A DNA stretch of 64,000 nucleotides from LMUY01 sp964244655 (GTDB taxonomy: Bacteria; Pseudomonadota; Alphaproteobacteria; Acetobacterales; Acetobacteraceae), in NCBI GenBank assembly GCA_964244655.1, contig CAXTJU010000004.1, forward strand, positions 20,608-84,607. Reading direction: 5' to 3'. Both the position numbers and the translations under genes were made by a program. This document shows, one piece after another, positions 1 through 8,466 of this stretch; position 1 is the stretch's first letter, and every line of letters starts with the position of its first letter. The notes under the pieces are model-generated. The model was not told the origin of the DNA. It ran no database searches and saw nothing but the letters and a program-made list of their open reading frames with translations.

Positions 1-993
1 CACGTTGAACCGCTCCAGCGCCGTCTTGCGCACCGCGTCCGCGTTGTGGCCCGGCGGCATCTGCACCGCCGTCACCGAGTCCGAAAGGCGGTCCGGCGGC
101 AGGCAGAACAGCTCCGGCCCGCCCTCGTTGCCCGCCCAGGTCCGCACGGCCCGGCGCACGCCTTCCGCCAGCCGGTGGTGGCGCGCGACCACCGCGTCCA
201 GCCCTTCCAGCTCGATCAGGCGCACCGATTCCGCCAGGCCGTAGAACAGCGCCGTCGGCACGGTGCCCATGAAGGAGCGCTGCGGCCGCTTCAACATCTC
301 GGACCAGTCGAAGTAGTGCCGCGGCAGCCCCGCCTTCGCGTGCGCCGCCATCGCCTTGGCGGATGCGGCGGTGAAGGAGAAGCCGGTCGGCAGCATCAAG
401 CCCTTCTGGCTGCCCCCCACCGCGGCGTCGATGCCCCACTCGTCGAAGCGGAACTCCAGCGAGCCGAGCGAGGAGATCGTGTCCACCAGCAGCAGCGCGT
501 CCGACCCGGCGGCATCGATGGCCGCCCGCACGGAAGGGATGTCCAGCGCCATGCCGGTCGAGGTCTCGTTGTGGACGCACAGCACGCCCTTGGCCGCCGG
601 GTGCTGCCGCAGCGCCTGGGTGATGGCGTCATACTCCACCCCGCGCCGCCAGTCCGGCCCGGCGACCACCACCGGGTTCAGGCCGAACTTGACCGCCATG
701 GCGGACCAGCCCTCGCTGAACCAGCCAGTCTCCACCATCAGCACGGTGTCCCCCGGCGAGAACAGGTTGACCAGCGTGGCCTCCCACGAGCCGTGGCCGG
801 AGGCGGTGTAGAGAAACACCTCGCCTGCCGCCCGCAGCACCCGCTTCAGCCCCGCGACGGACTGGGTGAACACGGCGGTGAACTCCGGGTCCATGAAGTC
901 GATGGTGGGGCGGTCCATGGCGCGGAGCACGCTGTCCGGGATGTTGGTGGGGCCGGGATTTGCGTAAAATTGGCGGCCGGTCTTGCGCGGCAT
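1..993 (-). CDS. Serine-glyoxylate aminotransferase (class V), C-terminus cut by window edge
   Basis: PLP-dependent class V aminotransferase that moves the amino group of serine (or alanine) to glyoxylate, giving glycine plus hydroxypyruvate (or pyruvate). The start is the ATG at 991-993, with AAAGGA about 9 bases upstream, and the frame is open for 331 codons to the edge. Visible marks are NPGPTNIP (residues 13-20), HNETSTG (141-147), VDTISSLGS (170-178, PLP-binding Asp) and GGSQKGLM (193-200) with the Schiff-base Lys197. The family usually has about 390-400 residues, so roughly 60 are missing. It stands alone, about 300 bases from rpsI. The serine-glyoxylate versus alanine-glyoxylate preference is inferred from overall resemblance. 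Confidence 0.9.
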   Translation of the reverse strand, partial: MPRKTGRQFYANPGPTNIPDSVLRAMDRPTIDFMDPEFTAVFTQSVAGLKRVLRAAGEVFLYTASGHGSWEATLVNLFSPGDTVLMVETGWFSEGWSAMAVKFGLNPVVVAGPDWRRGVEYDAITQALRQHPAAKGVLCVHNETSTGMALDIPSVRAAIDAAGSDALLLVDTISSLGSLEFRFDEWGIDAAVGGSQKGLMLPTGFSFTAASAKAMAAHAKAGLPRHYFDWSEMLKRPQRSFMGTVPTALFYGLAESVRLIELEGLDAVVARHHRLAEGVRRAVRTWAGNEGGPELFCLPPDRLSDSVTAVQMPPGHNADAVRKTALERFNV

Positions 994-1250
994 CGAGGAA
1001 GTCCTTTCGAGGCTGCCATGTAGGTCGGGCGGACCACGGCCGGATCAAGCTCTCCTGCGCCGACTTGCAGCGGCGGGGCGGGCGTCCGAGCGCCAACCTA
1101 TACGTGCGGAAGCGAACTGGTTGATCCGCAGCAGCCGGCTGGCGAACGCACACCCGGCAAGCCGCATAGCATGGAGCCACGGCCAGCATGGGCAGAGTCA
1201 ACGCGAGCCGGGTGACTCGGCCAAGCCATGCAAGCGCCGCGTGCGCTCCG

Positions 1251-1288
1251 GGCCGCCGTCGTTTGCCTGAAGGCGTCCGACGGCGGCC
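1251..1288 (-). terminator. Strong hairpin just after rpsI
   Basis: A perfect 10-bp inverted repeat (GGCCGCCGTC at 1251-1260, GACGGCGGCC at 1279-1288, 18-base loop) begins 8 bases beyond the rpsI stop. It is placed as a terminator for the rplM-rpsI operon, but no T-run follows on the minus strand, so Rho-independent function is uncertain. I see no gene in the rest of the 994-1295 gap. Confidence 0.4.
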
Positions 1289-1295
1289 AAAGATG

Positions 1296-1820
1296 CTACC
1301 GCTTGGAGAACTGGTAGGACCGCCGCGCCTTGGCCTTGCCGTACTTCTTGCGCTCCACCACCCGGCTGTCCCGCGTCAGGAACCCGGCCAGCTTCAGGAT
1401 GCCGCGCAAATCGGGCTCGTAATAGGTCAGCGCCCGGCTGATCCCATGGCGCAGCGCGCCGGCCTGGCCAGACAAGCCACCGCCCGTCACCGTGCAGAAC
1501 ACGTCGAACTGGTTGTAGCGGTCGGAAATCAGGAATGGCTGGGTGATGAGCATCCGCAGCACCGGGCGGGCGAAATAGGTTGTCACCGTCTTGCCGTTGA
1601 CGTTGATGTCGCCACGGCCGGGCTTGATCCAGACCCGCGCGATCGCATTCTTGCGGCGGCCCGTCGCGTAGGAGCGGCCCAGCTCGTCCCGCTTCGGATC
1701 GACCCGGATCGCCGCGGTCTCCGGCGTTGGCAGAGCGCCGGAGGCGGCCAAATCCTTGAGGTCGGCGAGCGTGCCGGTGCGGGCGCCGGCGTCCTGGTTG
1801 TCTGGGATGGTGTCGGACAT
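1296..1820 (-). CDS. rpsI: Small ribosomal subunit protein uS9
   Basis: 30S protein that contacts 16S rRNA and reaches the decoding centre with its C-terminal tail. 174 residues. The first 45 or so form an acidic, alanine-rich extension seen in alphaproteobacterial S9; the core starts near DELGRSYATGRRKNA and ends in the basic KKYGKAKARRSYQFSKR tail. The ATG at 1818-1820 overlaps the rplM stop by one base (TGATG), so the two genes are translationally coupled. A TTG one codon earlier is possible but less likely. Confidence 0.97.
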   Translation of the reverse strand: MSDTIPDNQDAGARTGTLADLKDLAASGALPTPETAAIRVDPKRDELGRSYATGRRKNAIARVWIKPGRGDINVNGKTVTTYFARPVLRMLITQPFLISDRYNQFDVFCTVTGGGLSGQAGALRHGISRALTYYEPDLRGILKLAGFLTRDSRVVERKKYGKAKARRSYQFSKR

Positions 1821-2284
1821 CAAACCCTCGCGTTCTTGGCGTTCATGGCAGCCACGTCCAGCTTCTGCGGCTGCTGGCCGTCATGCTTGTGCTCCGGCCC
1901 GGCATAGACATGCAGATGGCGCATCTGCTCGCGCTGCAACGGGCCGCGGGTGATCATCCGCTCCACCGCCTTCTCAATCACGCGCTCCGGATGCCGCCCG
2001 GTCAGGATCTGGCGCACCGAACGGCCCTTGATGCCGCCGGGGAACCCGGTGTGGTAGTAGAACACCGACTGGTCCGCCTTGTTGCCGGTCACGCGGACCT
2101 TCTCGGCGTTGACCACCACGATGTTGTCGCCGCAATCGACGTGCGGGGTGAACTGCGGCTTGTGCTTGCCGCGCAGCCGCTGCGCGATGATGGAGGCCAG
2201 CCGCCCGAGCACCAGCCCGTCCGCATCAATCAGCGTCCAGTTCTTGGTGGCATCCGCCGGCTTGAGCGAGATGGTCGTCTTCAT
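1820..2284 (-). CDS. rplM: Large ribosomal subunit protein uL13
   Basis: Early-assembling 50S protein, first gene of the rplM-rpsI operon. The ATG at 2282-2284 (MKTTISLKPAD) gives 154 residues, normal for alphaproteobacteria; an in-frame start ten codons upstream has no support. Recognisable blocks include WTLIDADGLVLGRLAS and GDNIVVVNAEKV, and a C-terminal HVYAGPEHKHDGQQP tail. A good promoter lies 31-59 bases upstream. Confidence 0.97.
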   Translation of the reverse strand: MKTTISLKPADATKNWTLIDADGLVLGRLASIIAQRLRGKHKPQFTPHVDCGDNIVVVNAEKVRVTGNKADQSVFYYHTGFPGGIKGRSVRQILTGRHPERVIEKAVERMITRGPLQREQMRHLHVYAGPEHKHDGQQPQKLDVAAMNAKNARV

Positions 2285-2314
2285 GGCCGCATACCCGTCT
2301 GCATGAGGCGGCAC

Positions 2315-2343
2315 CGTATCGCCGCGGAAGCGGCCAAAGTCAA
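2315..2343 (-). promoter_or_regulatory. Predicted housekeeping promoter of rplM-rpsI
   Basis: Reading leftwards, TTGACT (2343-2338) is followed after 17 bases by GATACG (2320-2315). The TTGAC core and exact 17-base spacing fit an alphaproteobacterial sigma-70 promoter. The predicted start would lie near 2308, about 24 bases before the rplM ATG. Confidence 0.6.
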
Positions 2344-2354
2344 GGGATTGCCTA

Positions 2355-2374
2355 TGTGGTATGATGATACCACA
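2355..2374. promoter_or_regulatory. 8-bp inverted repeat between divergent genes
   Basis: TGTGGTAT (2355-2362) and ATACCACA (2367-2374) form a perfect inverted repeat around GATG. It sits just upstream of the -35 of the rplM promoter and 27 bases before the divergent NmrA-like gene, a plausible operator position. No known regulator is recognised. Confidence 0.35.
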
Positions 2375-2400
2375 GGCTTTTCCCGCCTCGCGCCGGCCGT

Positions 2401-3279
2401 ATGATGAGGGTCATGAGCCGTCCTGCGCGCGTCCACGTCATCGGCGCGTCCGGCCGCTCCGGCACCGCCCTCTGCCGGTCCCTGGCGGCGGACGGAATGG
2501 ATTACGTGCCGGTCGTGCGCGACCCGGCGAAGTGGTCGGCGGCCGGCCTGCCAGGCGTCCCCGCCGTCGCCGACCTGCAGCACGGCCCGGCGCTGCGCCG
2601 TGCGCTGCAAGGGGCGGAGGTGGTGGCGTCCTGCGCCCATGCCCGGCACGCGGCGGCCATCCTGGACGCAGCCCCGGCCGGCGCGCGCCATTTCGTCTTC
2701 CTCGGCAGCACCCGCAAGTTCACCCGCTGGCCGGACGCCCATGCGGGGGGCGTGCTGGCAGGCGAGGCCGCGTTCCAGCGTTCGGGCCGCCGCGGCGCCA
2801 TGCTGCACCCCACCATGATCTACGGCGCGCAGGGCGAGGACAACGTGCAGCGCCTGGCCCGGCTGCTGCGCCGCCTGCCGGTGGTGCCGCTGCCGGGCGG
2901 CGGCCGCGCTATGGTGCGGCCGATCTACCAGGGAGACGTGACGCAGAGCCTGCGCGCCGCCATCGACGCGGAATGGCAGGGGGTGGAGGCGATCGTGCTC
3001 GCCGGGGCGGACAGCGTGCGCTACGCCGACCTGGTCCGCGCCGTGGCCGCCGCCGCCGGGCTGCCGCGGCCCCGCATCGTGCCGGTGCCGGCCGGCTTGC
3101 TGCGCCTCGCGGCCCCCCTCACCCGGCTGCTGCCAGGCTTGCCCACCATCCGGCAGGCGGAGGTGCAGCGGCTGCTGGAGGACAAGACGTTTGCCATCGA
3201 CGCCATGCGCCGCACGTTGGGGGTCGAGCCGGTCGGCCTGGCGGAGGGGCTGGCGCGAACGTTCGGATCCAACGCATGA
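2401..3279 (+). CDS. NmrA-like NAD(P)-binding atypical SDR protein
   Basis: Rossmann-fold protein of the NmrA / atypical short-chain dehydrogenase group, 292 residues from the first ATG. The dinucleotide motif is VIGASGRSGTAL near residue 14. The region HFVFLGSTRKF and a MIYGAQGEDN segment follow family spacing; the C-terminal half resembles the NDUFA9-like or complex I assembly subgroup. No catalytic YxxxK is obvious, so it may bind rather than turn over NAD(P). Three in-frame ATGs (2401, 2404, 2413) compete and none has a strong ribosome site. The stop overlaps the next gene by ATGA. Confidence 0.8.
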   Translation: MMRVMSRPARVHVIGASGRSGTALCRSLAADGMDYVPVVRDPAKWSAAGLPGVPAVADLQHGPALRRALQGAEVVASCAHARHAAAILDAAPAGARHFVFLGSTRKFTRWPDAHAGGVLAGEAAFQRSGRRGAMLHPTMIYGAQGEDNVQRLARLLRRLPVVPLPGGGRAMVRPIYQGDVTQSLRAAIDAEWQGVEAIVLAGADSVRYADLVRAVAAAAGLPRPRIVPVPAGLLRLAAPLTRLLPGLPTIRQAEVQRLLEDKTFAIDAMRRTLGVEPVGLAEGLARTFGSNA

Positions 3280-4187
3280 AGCCCGGGCCGTTCCTCGGCT
3301 GCCTGCTGCTGGCGGGGTGCGGCATCGCTCCTGCCGCGCCGGAAGCCTGCCGGCTGGCCAAGCTGGCGGAAATCCCGGTCACCTTGGCAGATGGCTTCGT
3401 CAGCGTGGCGGCCACGATCGACGGCAAGCCGGTGACGCTGCTGGTCGATACCGGCGCCGAAAGCTCCTTGGTGACGCCGTCCGCCATGGCGCGGCTCGCG
3501 TTGCCGGCAGACCCGCAGCGCACCAGCGTCATACAGGGCATCGGCGGCACGATCACCACCCGGAATGCGGCGCTGCGATCCCTCGCGATCGGCGGGATGG
3601 AGCTGCTGGACCAGAGCGCCGCAGTGGCGCCGCTTCCCACGCCGCAAGGCGAACCGTTGCAAGCCGCCGGCCTGCTGGGCGCCGACTGGCTCAGCGCGTT
3701 CGACGTGGAGTTCGACCTGCCGCACCAGCGCATGGCGCTCTACCGCGCGGCGGGCTGCCACGGCGGCGACGTGCCGTGGCAGGGGCCCAGGGCCTCGGTC
3801 GGGGCGGATGTCTCGCCGTCGGGCGCGGTGGTGCTGCCGATGGCCGTCGATGGCCGGCCCGTGGCCGCCCTGCTGGACAGCGGCTCCAACCTGTCCACCC
3901 TGGGCCAGGCCGCCGCCGCACACGCCGGCCTGGACGCGGCGGCCTTGGCGGGGGACGCCGCAAGCCAGTCGGTCGGCGTGGACGGTGCGGTGAACCCGAC
4001 GCACTATCACCAGTTCGCTGAGCTGCGCTTGGGGGCCATCCACTATGTCGCCCCGGTGCTGAGCGTGAGCGGGCTGCGCTGGCCTGGGGCGGACATGCTG
4101 CTCGGCACGGATTGGCTGCGGCAGAACCGGGTGTGGGTGTCCTACGGCGCGCGCCGGGTCACGGTGCAGCCGGCCGGGGCGGAGTGA
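3276..4187 (+). CDS. Retropepsin-like aspartyl protease, probable lipoprotein
   Basis: 303 residues with two aspartic-protease active-site motifs in one chain: LLVDTGAESSLVT in the first half and ALLDSGSNLSTL in the second. The two halves are homologous lobes that would together make one catalytic site. The N-terminus is a short signal with lipobox LLLAGC, so the protein is probably lipid-anchored in the periplasm. Translation is coupled to the preceding gene (ATG inside its stop). The end overlaps the convergent mobA by 29 bases. The substrate cannot be told. Confidence 0.8.
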   Translation: MKPGPFLGCLLLAGCGIAPAAPEACRLAKLAEIPVTLADGFVSVAATIDGKPVTLLVDTGAESSLVTPSAMARLALPADPQRTSVIQGIGGTITTRNAALRSLAIGGMELLDQSAAVAPLPTPQGEPLQAAGLLGADWLSAFDVEFDLPHQRMALYRAAGCHGGDVPWQGPRASVGADVSPSGAVVLPMAVDGRPVAALLDSGSNLSTLGQAAAAHAGLDAAALAGDAASQSVGVDGAVNPTHYHQFAELRLGAIHYVAPVLSVSGLRWPGADMLLGTDWLRQNRVWVSYGARRVTVQPAGAE

Positions 4188-4800
4188 GGCGCAGTGCGGC
4201 ATCGAGTGAGGCGAGGTCGCCCGGGGTGTTGACGTTGACGAACGGGTCGCCCGCGAACGGCACTGGGCGCATGGCCAGCGTGTCCGCGAAGGCGCGCACG
4301 CTGCGGGGGCCGGGCTGCCGCAGGAACGCGCGCAGGGCCTCTCGCGCGCCCACCGGCCAGAGCGCCACCAGATGGTGCCGCCGCCCGCCGCTCTCCGCGA
4401 CCCCGGGGGTGGGCGCGAGGCTGCGGCCGAGGCCGGCGGGGATCAGCGGCGTGTCGCCGGGCACGGTCAGCAGGGCAGACGCGCCGAGATCAGCGGCCCA
4501 GTCCAGCCCGGCGAGCACGCCGGCCAGCGGCCCCTGCCCAGGCTTCTGGTCGGCCAGCACGGACAGAGTAGTGGCGAAGCGCGCCGGGTCGCCGTTGGCG
4601 CTGACGGCGATGTGGGCGTGGTCCGGGGAAAGCGTCGCCAGGATGCGGGCCAGCAGGGTCTGGCCGTGTAGGAGGAGCAGCGGCTTGTCCCCGCCGCCCA
4701 TGCGCCGAGCTTGGCCACCAGCGAGGATCAGGGCGGGAGGGCCAAGGCGCTGCACGGGACTTGGAAGGGGATCGTTCCCTTTATCCTTGGTTGGGGACAT
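4159..4800 (-). CDS. mobA: Molybdenum cofactor guanylyltransferase
   Basis: Transfers GMP from GTP to Mo-molybdopterin to make the guanine-dinucleotide cofactor of DMSO-reductase-type enzymes. 213 residues. The nucleotide-binding signature LILAGGQARRMGGGDKPL lies near residues 24-41, preceded by an extra 20 residues that may reflect a start chosen too far upstream, and VPGDTPLIP contributes the metal-binding Asp. The gene stands alone, convergent with the protease gene and divergent from a GNAT gene, with no other Mo-cofactor genes nearby. Confidence 0.9.
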   Translation of the reverse strand: MSPTKDKGNDPLPSPVQRLGPPALILAGGQARRMGGGDKPLLLLHGQTLLARILATLSPDHAHIAVSANGDPARFATTLSVLADQKPGQGPLAGVLAGLDWAADLGASALLTVPGDTPLIPAGLGRSLAPTPGVAESGGRRHHLVALWPVGAREALRAFLRQPGPRSVRAFADTLAMRPVPFAGDPFVNVNTPGDLASLDAALRLTPPRPAAP

Positions 4801-4828
4801 GCAAAGCTACTTACGGGTTGTAACTGCT

Positions 4829-5398
4829 ATGTCGATGAGCGTCGGCCAAATCTGGCTTGAGCCTCTGAGGATCAGCCACGCGGATGGCATGTTCGCGGGG
4901 TTGTCCGACCCGGCGGCCTACCTCTTCCTGCCTGATGACCCACCCGCTGATGTCGAGCGGCTGCGGGACCGATATCGCCGCCAGGTCGTTGGGCGGTCCC
5001 GCGACGGATGGGAGCTGTGGTTCAATTGGATCATCCGGCGGCGGGATGAAGAAGCATTCCTCGGCTACACGCAAGCGACTGTCGTGGGCGGCTCGGCCAT
5101 GGTCGCCTATCATGTGTTCCCACAGCATTGGCGCCGAGGACTTGGATCAAACGCCCTGGCTGCCACGCTTCATGCGGTGTTCGGCCTGGAGGATGTCATG
5201 GTGGCGCAGGCCCTGGTGGACACCCGCAACCACGCATCGCGGCGCTTGCTGGCGTCCCTCGGCTTCACGGCCGTTCGCGTGATCAAGAAAGCGGACTTCT
5301 TCAAAGGCTGCGTGAGCGACGAAGTGCTGTTCGAGTTGCAGAAGCCCGAACCCTCGATGCTTACGCAGCTAGCGCCTTCCCGGCCAGTCCAGCCTTGA
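4829..5398 (+). CDS. GNAT acetyltransferase, RimJ/RimL-like
   Basis: Acetyl-CoA-dependent N-acetyltransferase of the Acetyltransf_3 group, 189 residues. It opens with WLEPLRISHADGMFAGLSDP and carries the acetyl-CoA loop as RRGLGSNALAA, followed by VDTRNHASRRLLASLGF, the typical RimJ/RimL/SpeG-like end. The ATG at 4829 avoids overlap with divergent mobA; an in-frame ATG at 4799 would overlap mobA's start. The 3' end overlaps the convergent HAF-Hint gene by 38 bases. Substrate unknown. Confidence 0.8.
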   Translation: MSMSVGQIWLEPLRISHADGMFAGLSDPAAYLFLPDDPPADVERLRDRYRRQVVGRSRDGWELWFNWIIRRRDEEAFLGYTQATVVGGSAMVAYHVFPQHWRRGLGSNALAATLHAVFGLEDVMVAQALVDTRNHASRRLLASLGFTAVRVIKKADFFKGCVSDEVLFELQKPEPSMLTQLAPSRPVQP

Positions 5399-6836
5399 TG
5401 CGCGCCAGCTCGTAGCCCTGGCTGACCCGCGGGGCGCAATAGGCTGCCTCCACCCGCGCTGCGTCCGGGTACAGCGCGTCATGCTCCGCCGCGTTGCTGA
5501 ACCGGCCGCGGCTGTCGTCGTCCACGAACGTCTCGGCGGCCGCGTCGTTGGCCCAGATCACGTCGTGGGCCGCCAGCTCGATGTGCAGGTAGTCCACCCG
5601 CTCCAGCCCGGCCTGCCGCACGATCGTGGTCCCGTTCACCAGGTCGGCCGCCCGCACCAGCACGCCGGACAGCAGCAGGGCGTGCTCCGGGGACACCAGC
5701 AGGTCCCGGCTCGGCACGCCCGCGGCCAGCGCGCCGGCCCGCACCCGCACCGGATGCAGCGCCGGGCGGCCGCGCAGGAAACGCCCGGCATAGGAGCGGC
5801 GGCCGATCCAGCGCACCGGCTCCGCCATGCCGCCCAGCGTCAGCACGCGGTCGCCGATCGCCAGGTCTTCTACCGCCACGTCGCCGCGCTCCGTCCGGAT
5901 CAGGGTGCCGGGGCAGTAGCAGGCCGGCGTGGCCGTGAAGGCCAGCTCCGCGCCGGTGGCGGCATCGGCGTAGCTGCCGACGATCTCGCCGGAGCTGTTG
6001 ATGCCTTGCACGATCGTGGAGTCCGACCCCGCCGGGTCGAAGCTGGTGATGATCCCTGCCTGATCCACGAAGCCGTGAAGGTTGCTGTCAGCCCCTAGAT
6101 AGTAGCCGACCACCGTGCCGGCATCGTTCACGCCGGTGACGATGGTGTAGGGGCTGCCTGGCGCCGCGATGCTGCTGAACGTCCCGCCGATGTCCGCATA
6201 ACCCTCGGTGTTGCCGGATGGGTCACCGTAAACCCCAACGATCTCGCCGCTGGCGTTCACCCCGGCGATGGAGGTGGCACCCTGCGCGTTCGGCACGTTG
6301 ATGGTCTGGAACACGCCTGCCCTGTCCAGGAAGCCGTGGTTCAGCCCGGCGGCATCGGTCTCGTTGCCGAACACCACGCCCGCCGTCGTCACGCCGACCG
6401 CCTGCGTGGCCTGCGCGCCGCTGATGGCCACCGTGGAGTACGCGCCGTTGATGTCGGTGAAGCTGTCAGCACCTGCCGTGCCCACCACCTCGCCGGATGC
6501 GTTGATTGCCGCCGCCCTCACGTCCATCCCCGCTACGGCAATCATCGTGAGGTCGCCGGGCTGGCCGACGAAAGCGACCGTGTTGTCGCTGGTAAAGGAG
6601 TAGCCGACGATGGCGCCGCTCGCGTTCACCCCCGTGATCGCGGTCGAGGAGGAGCCAGGGACATCGACCGTGGTAATAGCGCCACCGATGTCGGTGAAGC
6701 CATTCAACGAGTCGAACGAGCCATTGGTGGCGTAGTAGGACCCGACCACCTCGCCAGCGTCGTTGATCGCATCGGCCGCGACCAGGCCACTCGCCGCGGG
6801 ATCAAACGTCGTGAACGTGTAATTCGTGCCGCTCAT
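5361..6836 (-). CDS. HAF-repeat protein with C-terminal Hint (autoprocessing) domain
   Basis: 491 residues in two parts. Residues 1 to about 300 hold six or more copies of a 40-45 residue unit whose core reads like GVNASGEIVGVY or INDAGEVVGSY, the pattern of extracellular HAF repeats. From about residue 305 comes a Hint domain: CYCPGTLIRTERG, VEDLAIGDRVLTLGG, RWIGRRSY, LVSPEHALLL. Hint domains of this bacterial type can cleave themselves or release the upstream part by N-S acyl shift at the Cys. No N-terminal signal peptide is evident, so export may be by a type I system. The 3' end overlaps the GNAT gene. Confidence 0.8.
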   Translation of the reverse strand: MSGTNYTFTTFDPAASGLVAADAINDAGEVVGSYYATNGSFDSLNGFTDIGGAITTVDVPGSSSTAITGVNASGAIVGYSFTSDNTVAFVGQPGDLTMIAVAGMDVRAAAINASGEVVGTAGADSFTDINGAYSTVAISGAQATQAVGVTTAGVVFGNETDAAGLNHGFLDRAGVFQTINVPNAQGATSIAGVNASGEIVGVYGDPSGNTEGYADIGGTFSSIAAPGSPYTIVTGVNDAGTVVGYYLGADSNLHGFVDQAGIITSFDPAGSDSTIVQGINSSGEIVGSYADAATGAELAFTATPACYCPGTLIRTERGDVAVEDLAIGDRVLTLGGMAEPVRWIGRRSYAGRFLRGRPALHPVRVRAGALAAGVPSRDLLVSPEHALLLSGVLVRAADLVNGTTIVRQAGLERVDYLHIELAAHDVIWANDAAAETFVDDDSRGRFSNAAEHDALYPDAARVEAAYCAPRVSQGYELARIKAGLAGKALAA

Positions 6837-7040
6837 GGAAAATGTTCCTGGAACCGAATTGCGGGTGTTAATGAGTCGTTAAAAGCATGGCGTCATCCCG
6901 CATTTTCCGGACTGAGTAAAGTTGCATGTGCTGAACGGATATCGCGGTGTCCGTTGCTGGTGCGCCTGGCCGGCGCCAGCGCGGGAAACGTCCGCGCACG
7001 CCAGCCGTTGGACCGCCGCAGCCATCTACAGGGGAGCAGC

Positions 7041-7151
7041 ATGGCTTCGCACGGCGACTCGACCACCGACCACAAGGTGATCCAGCACTGGATCGAGAGC
7101 CGCGGGGGCAAGCGCGGCCCCGGCATCCTGCGCACGCCACCAAGGGACTGA
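7041..7151 (+). CDS. Small hypothetical protein, 36 residues
   Basis: A short frame with an excellent ribosome site, AGGGGAG at 7030-7036, four bases before the ATG. The core TTDHKVIQHWIESRGGKRG resembles a class of tiny proteins common in alphaproteobacteria (DHxxIxxWxExRGGKP), which usually run on for another 20-30 residues; this one stops early. Function unknown. It precedes nhaA by 39 bases and could share its transcript. The 6837-7040 stretch holds no other gene I can support. Confidence 0.45.
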   Translation: MASHGDSTTDHKVIQHWIESRGGKRGPGILRTPPRD

Positions 7152-7190
7152 CCGCATCGCCCTGACCCGCGTGACAGCTTAAGGCAGGAC

Positions 7191-8402
7191 ATGGACCAAC
7201 CGAACCTGCCCAGCGCCTTCGCGCGCAGCCTGGATATGCTGACGGCCTTCTTCCGCAGCAACGTGGCGGGCGGGCTGGTGCTCATGGCCTCGGCCTGCGT
7301 GGCGCTCGCCTGGTCGAACTCGCCGGCGGCCCTGTCCTACCAGGCGCTGCTGGCGTTGCCGATCGGGGTCAGCGCCGGGGCCGCCCGCTTCGCCATGCCG
7401 CTGCATGGCTGGGTGAACGAGGGGCTGATGGCCCTGTTCTTCCTGCTGGTCGGGCTGGAAATCCGTCGCGAGGTCACGCAGGGCCAGTTGGCGTCGGTGC
7501 GCCTGGCCGCCGGGCCGCTGGTGGGCGCGCTGGGCGGCATGGTGGCGCCGGCGCTGATCTACACGGCCATCAACCACGCCAACCCGGCGGCGCTGCGCGG
7601 CTGGGCGGTGCCGGTGGCGACCGACATCGCGTTTGCCCTGGCCGCCCTCAGCCTGCTCGGCGCGCGGGTGCCGGTGGCGCTCAAGGTGTTCCTGACCGCG
7701 CTCGCCATCCTGGACGACCTGGGCGCCATCGTGGTCATCGCGCTGTTCTACAGCCGCGGGCTGGATTGGGCGGCGCTGGGCGTGGCCGCCGCCGTGCTGG
7801 CCGGGCTGGTCGGGTTGCGGCTGGCCGGCGTGCGGGCGCTCGGCCCCTACTTGCTGGGCGGGGCCGTGCTGTGGGCCGCCGTCTACCGCTCCGGCATCCA
7901 CGCGACCCTGTCCGGCGTGGCGCTGGCCTTCGTGGTGCCGATGGGCGGCGAGCCCGGCGAGGGCGCCTGCCCGGCGGAACGGCTGGAGCGGGCGCTGGAC
8001 GGGTGGGACGCCTACGCCATCCTGCCGCTGTTCGGACTGATGAATGCCGGCCTGCAATTCAGCAGCGTGTCGCTGCGCACGGCGATCGACCCGGTGTTCC
8101 TCGGCATCGCCGCTGGGCTGGTGCTGGGCAAGCAGGCCGGCGTGTTCGGCGCCACCATGCTCGCCGCCAAGCTGCGCCTGGTGCACCTGCCGCCGGAGCT
8201 GACCGCGCCCGTGCTGTACGGCGGCAGCGTGCTGTGCGGCATCGGCTTCACCATGAGCCTGTTCATCGGCGACCTGGCCTTTCCCGGCCCGGGGCGCGAG
8301 ACGGAGGTCAAGCTCGCGATCTTCGGCGGCTCGCTGCTGTCAGCCCTGCTGGGCCTGCTCGTCCTGCGCCGCGCCACGCGCCGCGCCGCGCCGGGGCCCT
8401 GA
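7191..8402 (+). CDS. nhaA: Na+/H+ antiporter NhaA
   Basis: Inner-membrane antiporter exchanging two H+ for one Na+ or Li+, for pH and sodium homeostasis. 403 residues (family about 390) with twelve predicted membrane segments. Diagnostic blocks are NEGLMALFFLLVGLEIRREV, ATDIAFALAALSLLG and ALAILDDLGAIVVIALFY; the adjacent Asp pair in the last is the ion-binding site. The last block GGSVLCGIGFTMSLFIG is also typical. The start has AAGGCAGG 7 bases upstream. No NhaR regulator is adjacent. Confidence 0.96.
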   Translation: MDQPNLPSAFARSLDMLTAFFRSNVAGGLVLMASACVALAWSNSPAALSYQALLALPIGVSAGAARFAMPLHGWVNEGLMALFFLLVGLEIRREVTQGQLASVRLAAGPLVGALGGMVAPALIYTAINHANPAALRGWAVPVATDIAFALAALSLLGARVPVALKVFLTALAILDDLGAIVVIALFYSRGLDWAALGVAAAVLAGLVGLRLAGVRALGPYLLGGAVLWAAVYRSGIHATLSGVALAFVVPMGGEPGEGACPAERLERALDGWDAYAILPLFGLMNAGLQFSSVSLRTAIDPVFLGIAAGLVLGKQAGVFGATMLAAKLRLVHLPPELTAPVLYGGSVLCGIGFTMSLFIGDLAFPGPGRETEVKLAIFGGSLLSALLGLLVLRRATRRAAPGP

Positions 8403-8466
8403 CGCCCTTGCACCGCCGCGTGCCGCGATGGCAGACACGTTGCCAGATGCGCCAGCCCCGCCCCGC

